Assembly: GCF_021530565.1 (NCBI RefSeq)
Contig: NZ_JAKGBI010000007.1
Span: forward strand, 62,001 to 126,000
Length of the DNA: 64,000 nt
Origin: Pseudoalteromonas sp. SMS1
GTDB taxonomy: Bacteria; Pseudomonadota; Gammaproteobacteria; Enterobacterales; Alteromonadaceae
Direction: 5' to 3'
In this document: piece after piece, positions 60,408 to 64,000 of the stretch
Position numbering within the stretch: the stretch's first letter is position 1
How the letters are laid out: every line of letters begins with the position of its first letter
Notes under the pieces: model-generated
The model's input: only the letters and a program-made list of their open reading frames with translations
What the model was told of the DNA's origin: nothing
Databases searched by the model: none
Position numbers and translations under genes: made by a program

Positions 60408-61100
60408 ATGGACGGATCAAATACCTTAAATAGTCTATCTTCTCGGGTAGAAGAGGCTATAAAACCACATAGCATTAGAGCATTTGCGTCAAAAATTGAT
60501 GTTTCTGAGGGGACTTTGCGTCGAATTTTAAAAGGCGAAGACCCTAAACTGAGTATCATTGAGCGAATCGCTGAAGAAGCTGATGTCAGCTTGCTATGGC
60601 TTATTACTGGCGAAGCACAAACGACATTACCTGAATCACAAACATCAATGCACCCTTTGGTAAAGCTAGATGAGTTTAATGAAGCCTTTGTGCTTGTGCC
60701 TGGCTATCATGTTTCAGTGAGTACTGGACATGGAGCTTTCAATGGTCACACCCAAATCGCAAGGCACTTAGCATTTAGAAGAAAGTGGTTAGAATATAAA
60801 AATCTAGAAAAAAGCGAGCTTGCTGTTGTATTTGCTAAAGGCGACTCAATGGAGCCAACCATACATAACAATAATACGATTTTGGTCGATTTATCAGATA
60901 AAAAGCTCAGTGAAGGGCTTATTTATGTGGTGCGCTTGGGTGAGGAACTCTATGCAAAGCGCCTCCAGCAGTATTTAGACGGCTCAGTAAGGCTGATCAG
61001 TGACAACAAAGAGTATGTGGAACAGGTTGTCAAACCTGATGAACTGGAACAGTTAGAAATTATTGGTAAAGTTGTCTGGATTGGTAAAGATTTGACCTAG
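60408..61100 (+). CDS. Phage-type S24 (LexA/CI-like) transcriptional repressor
   Basis: Repressor of 230 residues with an N-terminal HTH (about 8-60: SIRAFASKIDVSEGTLRRILKGEDPKLS cannot be shown whole; the core is VSEGTLRRILKG) and a C-terminal S24 self-cleaving peptidase domain. Catalytic residues are Ser147 in GDSMEPTI and Lys184 in LYAKRLQQ. The domain organisation is like Mu-type and lambdoid repressors that respond to DNA damage or pairing partners. The ribosome site is poor (AGGA about 15 bases upstream). No phage structural, integrase or transposase gene is adjacent. Divergent partner: the XRE regulator. It may act on host or remote mobile genes. Confidence 0.85.
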   Translation: MDGSNTLNSLSSRVEEAIKPHSIRAFASKIDVSEGTLRRILKGEDPKLSIIERIAEEADVSLLWLITGEAQTTLPESQTSMHPLVKLDEFNEAFVLVPGYHVSVSTGHGAFNGHTQIARHLAFRRKWLEYKNLEKSELAVVFAKGDSMEPTIHNNNTILVDLSDKKLSEGLIYVVRLGEELYAKRLQQYLDGSVRLISDNKEYVEQVVKPDELEQLEIIGKVVWIGKDLT

Positions 61101-61120
61101 GTGTGTTCAAATAGATAGCA

Positions 61121-61148
61121 CCTAGATGGGCAGCTATTCCCACCTAGG
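61121..61148 (+). terminator. Hairpin between the S24 repressor and the convergent chitinase gene
   Basis: CCTAGATGGG and CCCACCTAGG form a 10-bp stem with one mismatch and an 8-base loop. There is no T run, so termination is only suggested by position. Confidence 0.4.
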
Positions 61149-61162
61149 CGACTATTTACTCA

Positions 61163-63820
61163 CTATAGTTTTTGCCAAGCACTCGACTTACCCGGCTCAT
61201 CACCTTTCGTCCACCAAATTGCTCTATATGTTGCACATTGCATAGCGCTGTCGCAGTGCGACACTTCACTACCCGTATCGTAAGCAACATTAGTGTGCCA
61301 CGGAAATGCAACCTGACTTATTAATATCCAAGCATCGGTAAACCTGGTTGGCGTAATACCTGACACCCAATACTTCGCTTCCCAAACTAAGTCCTGTTGT
61401 ACCTCTCTATCGAAGTGGCTCACTTTGTCGCCCGTATTGTATATCGCATTTGCATCATAGACTGGGTAACCGCCCCCGTCCTTCGGTATAATGGTCACGG
61501 TCGTAGTATCATTGTACATATCTACGCCGTTGTCAGATACCGTTAAACGAAATACCAACTGCGCTTTTTGCGTCACCGCCGGTAACGCGAAACTCGACTT
61601 ACTCGAATTGATAGAAGACAGTGTGACGGTCGGCCCTGATACCTGTGTCCAAGAGAAGGACAGTGTATCGCCATCAGCATCGGCGGTGGCACTACCATCT
61701 AAGACAACTTTCTGGGCACCAGAATCAACTTGCTGGCTCGCACCTGCATTGACGACAGGCGGCGTATTCACCTTACTATCACTTACCATAATACGCACGT
61801 CATCACTGGCGCTGCCGCCTTTGCCATCATGCGCACTAAAACGTAAAACAACCATTGCCTCGCCAACGACATCAGGCGCAACAAACTCCGTCGTGCGTGC
61901 GGTTTCAACACTAAGGCTAATCGCTGGCCCAGATACTTGCTGCCACTGGTACGATAAAACATCGCTATCCGCATCGGAGGCTGCTGCTGTCAATTGCACG
62001 ACAGAGCCAGACATAACGCTTTGCTCCACACCAGCATCAACCACAGGTGCACGATTTTTCCCGTCTGCGATAGGGTGTCCTAAGGCCTCGTGCATCCAGT
62101 TTAAAATATCCCCATTATCAGTATCAATTTCCCAGCCGAACATACCGCCAAGGCCTTCTTGTTGTACAAGCTGCCCTTTCGCATTTATTGACTTCTGGTC
62201 ATCATATGAAATTAAATCTCCGGTACTTGGGCGATATATGTATGGAGCCTGAGCGGTAGTATCATAGTGATACTCCCAATCAGGATGTTTGGCCCATTGT
62301 GCAATATTGGCATACATCAAAGTGCCAGGTTCAAGTTTAAATGCATCCGCAGGCGCTGAAGGGCCCGTCGCCTTACCCTGCATGTGATGGGTTCCTGGCG
62401 TGTATTCAACCCCAGTCCACCCTCGACCATACATTGCTACTCCGGCTATCAGTTTATTGCTAGGCACACCTTGGGCTGTTAATAAATCAATGCCTGTTTT
62501 TAAATTGTATTGAGTCGTACGTTTATCTGCAGGTTTAAAGTCTGATGGGTAAACAGCGGTTTGATGGCCAAGCCCTTCCAAGTCCCAAGCACCGAAATAG
62601 TCATAGGACATCATTAAGATATAGTCCATATATTTAATGGCTTCACCGTAGTTCACTTTTTCTAGTTTGTCGTAACCGACATTTATCGCTGACGTGAGCT
62701 CATACTTGCGGCCCGTGCGCAATTCTTCTTCGTCCAGCATTGCACGAAGTTCACGCATCAGCTTGAGGTAAGTTGCACCGTCGTTTGGCGAGCCTAAATT
62801 TGGATTGGCTGCCGCAACTCCAGGGAATTCCCAGTCGATATCTATGCCATCCCAAAACGCCCACGTTCTCAGGAATTTACGACAAGACTCAACGAATACT
62901 TTACGATTCGCATCCTGCTCCATGAAATAGAAAGGATCAGACAACGTCCAGCCACCAATAGAAGGGATTATTTTGAGATCTGGATAGCGCTGTTTTAGTG
63001 CCATCATTTGACCATAGTTACCTTTTATCGCGTCTTGATTTACTTGATCACCGATTGGTTTCATATAAGCCGCCCAAGGATCAGGAGGGGCCAACTCAAA
63101 GTCGTTCAAGCCCGCAGTCACCTTTTGGAATGTTTCATACCCTGTCGGGTTTTCAGTCTTGAAGGATTCATTAGGGCCTGCAATAGCCACAAACCCATAA
63201 AAGATGTGGGTTAAGTTTTGTGCAGGAATGTTGTCAATATAGTAATCCATTCCTTCGACGCGATAAATTGACCACTCAGCGGCATAGGCAGCCACCATTT
63301 TACCAGTTGTGTTTACGTAGGAGCGGTTTGTCATTTCAATTGGAAACCGAGGGTCATTCACCCTCATCGGAAGCGGATCTAAATGCGTTCCCGCAGTATC
63401 GGCAACAATCAAAGTTTTAGCATTACTGCTGTCTGTACAACCACTCGAATTACAAAGCTGCACGGTGAGCTGATATTTACCGCCGGTATCAAAAGTTAAT
63501 GTTTCTACGCCTGATTGCGAATTACCAACATCGGTTAAAACCCGACTGTGCACGACTCGTCCATCCAGTAGGATGTTAACAGTATCACCTGCCACTCCCG
63601 TCCACTTTGACCACGGCACAGACACATCAACACTAGGGGCAACCACAACATCTTTGTACGCCAAAGAGTCTGTGATTGTCACCAGGCTGTGTTTTTCAAC
63701 CATCCACTCTACTTTCGGTGCGCCGGGCACAGCCGCCAGTGATGGAATAGAGGTTACTAAACTAGAGAATAATAAAGCCCCTTTTACGTGGCTTAAAACC
63801 CTATTATTCACATACTTCAT
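61163..63820 (-). CDS. chiA: Secreted GH18 chitinase with PKD and chitin-binding domains (ChiA type)
   Basis: Extracellular endo-chitinase of 885 residues. Order: signal peptide (to about SLAA, 29), ChitinaseA N-terminal Ig-like domain (about 30-145), GH18 catalytic barrel (about 165-590), two PKD-like domains (about 600-690 and 695-785), and two C-terminal chitin-binding modules of the CBM5/12 kind (about 790-885), each with WEAKYW- or YRAIWW-like aromatics. The catalytic motif DGIDIDWEF has the acid/base Glu331 with Asp324, Asp327 and Asp329. SIGGW and MSYDYFG lines are also typical. It hydrolyses chitin, common in marine Alteromonadales. It ends convergent with the S24 repressor. Confidence 0.95.
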   Translation of the reverse strand: MKYVNNRVLSHVKGALLFSSLVTSIPSLAAVPGAPKVEWMVEKHSLVTITDSLAYKDVVVAPSVDVSVPWSKWTGVAGDTVNILLDGRVVHSRVLTDVGNSQSGVETLTFDTGGKYQLTVQLCNSSGCTDSSNAKTLIVADTAGTHLDPLPMRVNDPRFPIEMTNRSYVNTTGKMVAAYAAEWSIYRVEGMDYYIDNIPAQNLTHIFYGFVAIAGPNESFKTENPTGYETFQKVTAGLNDFELAPPDPWAAYMKPIGDQVNQDAIKGNYGQMMALKQRYPDLKIIPSIGGWTLSDPFYFMEQDANRKVFVESCRKFLRTWAFWDGIDIDWEFPGVAAANPNLGSPNDGATYLKLMRELRAMLDEEELRTGRKYELTSAINVGYDKLEKVNYGEAIKYMDYILMMSYDYFGAWDLEGLGHQTAVYPSDFKPADKRTTQYNLKTGIDLLTAQGVPSNKLIAGVAMYGRGWTGVEYTPGTHHMQGKATGPSAPADAFKLEPGTLMYANIAQWAKHPDWEYHYDTTAQAPYIYRPSTGDLISYDDQKSINAKGQLVQQEGLGGMFGWEIDTDNGDILNWMHEALGHPIADGKNRAPVVDAGVEQSVMSGSVVQLTAAASDADSDVLSYQWQQVSGPAISLSVETARTTEFVAPDVVGEAMVVLRFSAHDGKGGSASDDVRIMVSDSKVNTPPVVNAGASQQVDSGAQKVVLDGSATADADGDTLSFSWTQVSGPTVTLSSINSSKSSFALPAVTQKAQLVFRLTVSDNGVDMYNDTTTVTIIPKDGGGYPVYDANAIYNTGDKVSHFDREVQQDLVWEAKYWVSGITPTRFTDAWILISQVAFPWHTNVAYDTGSEVSHCDSAMQCATYRAIWWTKGDEPGKSSAWQKL

Positions 63821-63863
63821 TAGAATTCCTTCTACATGTTATTGTTTTTGTTTATATTGGTAA

Positions 63864-64000
63864 TTACTTACCCGCTTTTTTAAATTTCAATGGGCCTTTC
63901 TCCCCCCCTGAAAAATATTCTCCGATCAAGTACTGCCCATCTTCAGACAACGTCAAAGTATGAATTCCTTTGGTTGTCCACCCTGGTATCTGCTGTGTCA
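63864..64000 (-). CDS. C-terminal end of an unknown protein (3' complete, 5' beyond window)
   Basis: The last 45 codons of a minus-strand gene that continues past the window edge. The visible part reads PGWTTKGIHTLTLSEDGQYL, then IGEYFSGGEKGPLKFKKAGK and a stop at 63864-63866. The beta-rich, repeated-strand character resembles extracellular adhesive or binding modules, but I do not recognise the family. It lies 43 bases upstream of the chitinase start in the same direction, so the two may be co-transcribed. Confidence 0.6.
   Translation of the reverse strand, partial: TQQIPGWTTKGIHTLTLSEDGQYLIGEYFSGGEKGPLKFKKAGK

Noticed and set aside
61491..62252. A 253-codon plus-strand frame inside the chitinase gene
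   Set aside because: It is antisense to the PKD region of an unmistakable chitinase and has no independent support.

Overview
The window looks like chromosomal DNA from a marine gammaproteobacterium of the Alteromonadales, most likely Pseudoalteromonas or a close relative. This is inferred from protein character and gene order: lptD-surA-pdxA-rsmA-apaG-apaH beside amgK-murU-djlA, leuS through lipA in the enterobacterial order, ygiF next to ygiM, an NhaD sodium/proton antiporter, a large TonB receptor without a plug-in operon, and a secreted multidomain chitinase. The sequence is A+T-leaning, coding density is high, and most genes are ordinary housekeeping genes. I saw no rRNA, tRNA, CRISPR array or complete insertion sequence.

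Layout. 1-5.8 kb: the end of a Bcr/CflA-type drug efflux gene, a LysE exporter, mgsA, an Hsp70-like YegD protein, a periplasmic ATP-dependent DNA ligase, a HAD phosphatase and a small unknown gene. 5.9-14.6 kb: a TonB-dependent receptor, sixA, a large M16 (insulinase-type) peptidase and a PAS-GGDEF-EAL cyclic-di-GMP enzyme. 14.6-15.5 kb: a gene-poor stretch holding a short start-less reading frame and hairpins. 15.5-22.6 kb: a YjbR-family gene, a lipoprotein with a collagen-like stalk, pfkA, nhaD, a DUF368 lipid-carrier translocase and a DUF3530 hydrolase-like protein. 22.6-31.8 kb: djlA, murU and amgK (cell-wall sugar recycling) divergent from the lptD-surA-pdxA-rsmA-apaG-apaH operon. 32-37.6 kb: a chemoreceptor, transketolase, and metK with a MetJ-type operator. 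37.7-45.4 kb: an overlapping HDOD/START/CYTH-CHAD operon divergent from ygiM, an FKBP isomerase, a Lon-like AAA protease and ybeL. 45.8-58.6 kb: leuS-lptE-holA-nadD-rsfS-rlmH-mrdA-mrdB-rlpA-dacA-ybeD-lipB-lipA, which links translation, outer-membrane LPS assembly, rod-shape wall synthesis and lipoate metabolism. 61-64 kb: a GH18 chitinase and the end of an unknown gene.

The only clearly accessory stretch is 58.7-61.15 kb, between lipA and the chitinase. It holds a heavily decayed gene for a secreted protein (several frameshifts and two stops on the minus strand). Next to it is a divergent pair of phage-like regulators: a small XRE protein and an S24 (LexA/CI-type) repressor. Exact copies of an ATTACGCA motif lie in and around their shared control region. 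This reads as a lysogeny-type switch without an attached phage and is the best candidate here for something undescribed.

All functions are assigned by reading the translations and recalling family motifs; no database search was run. Start codons were chosen from Shine-Dalgarno-like sequences, signal peptides and known family lengths, and they differ from the longest reading frame for several genes.
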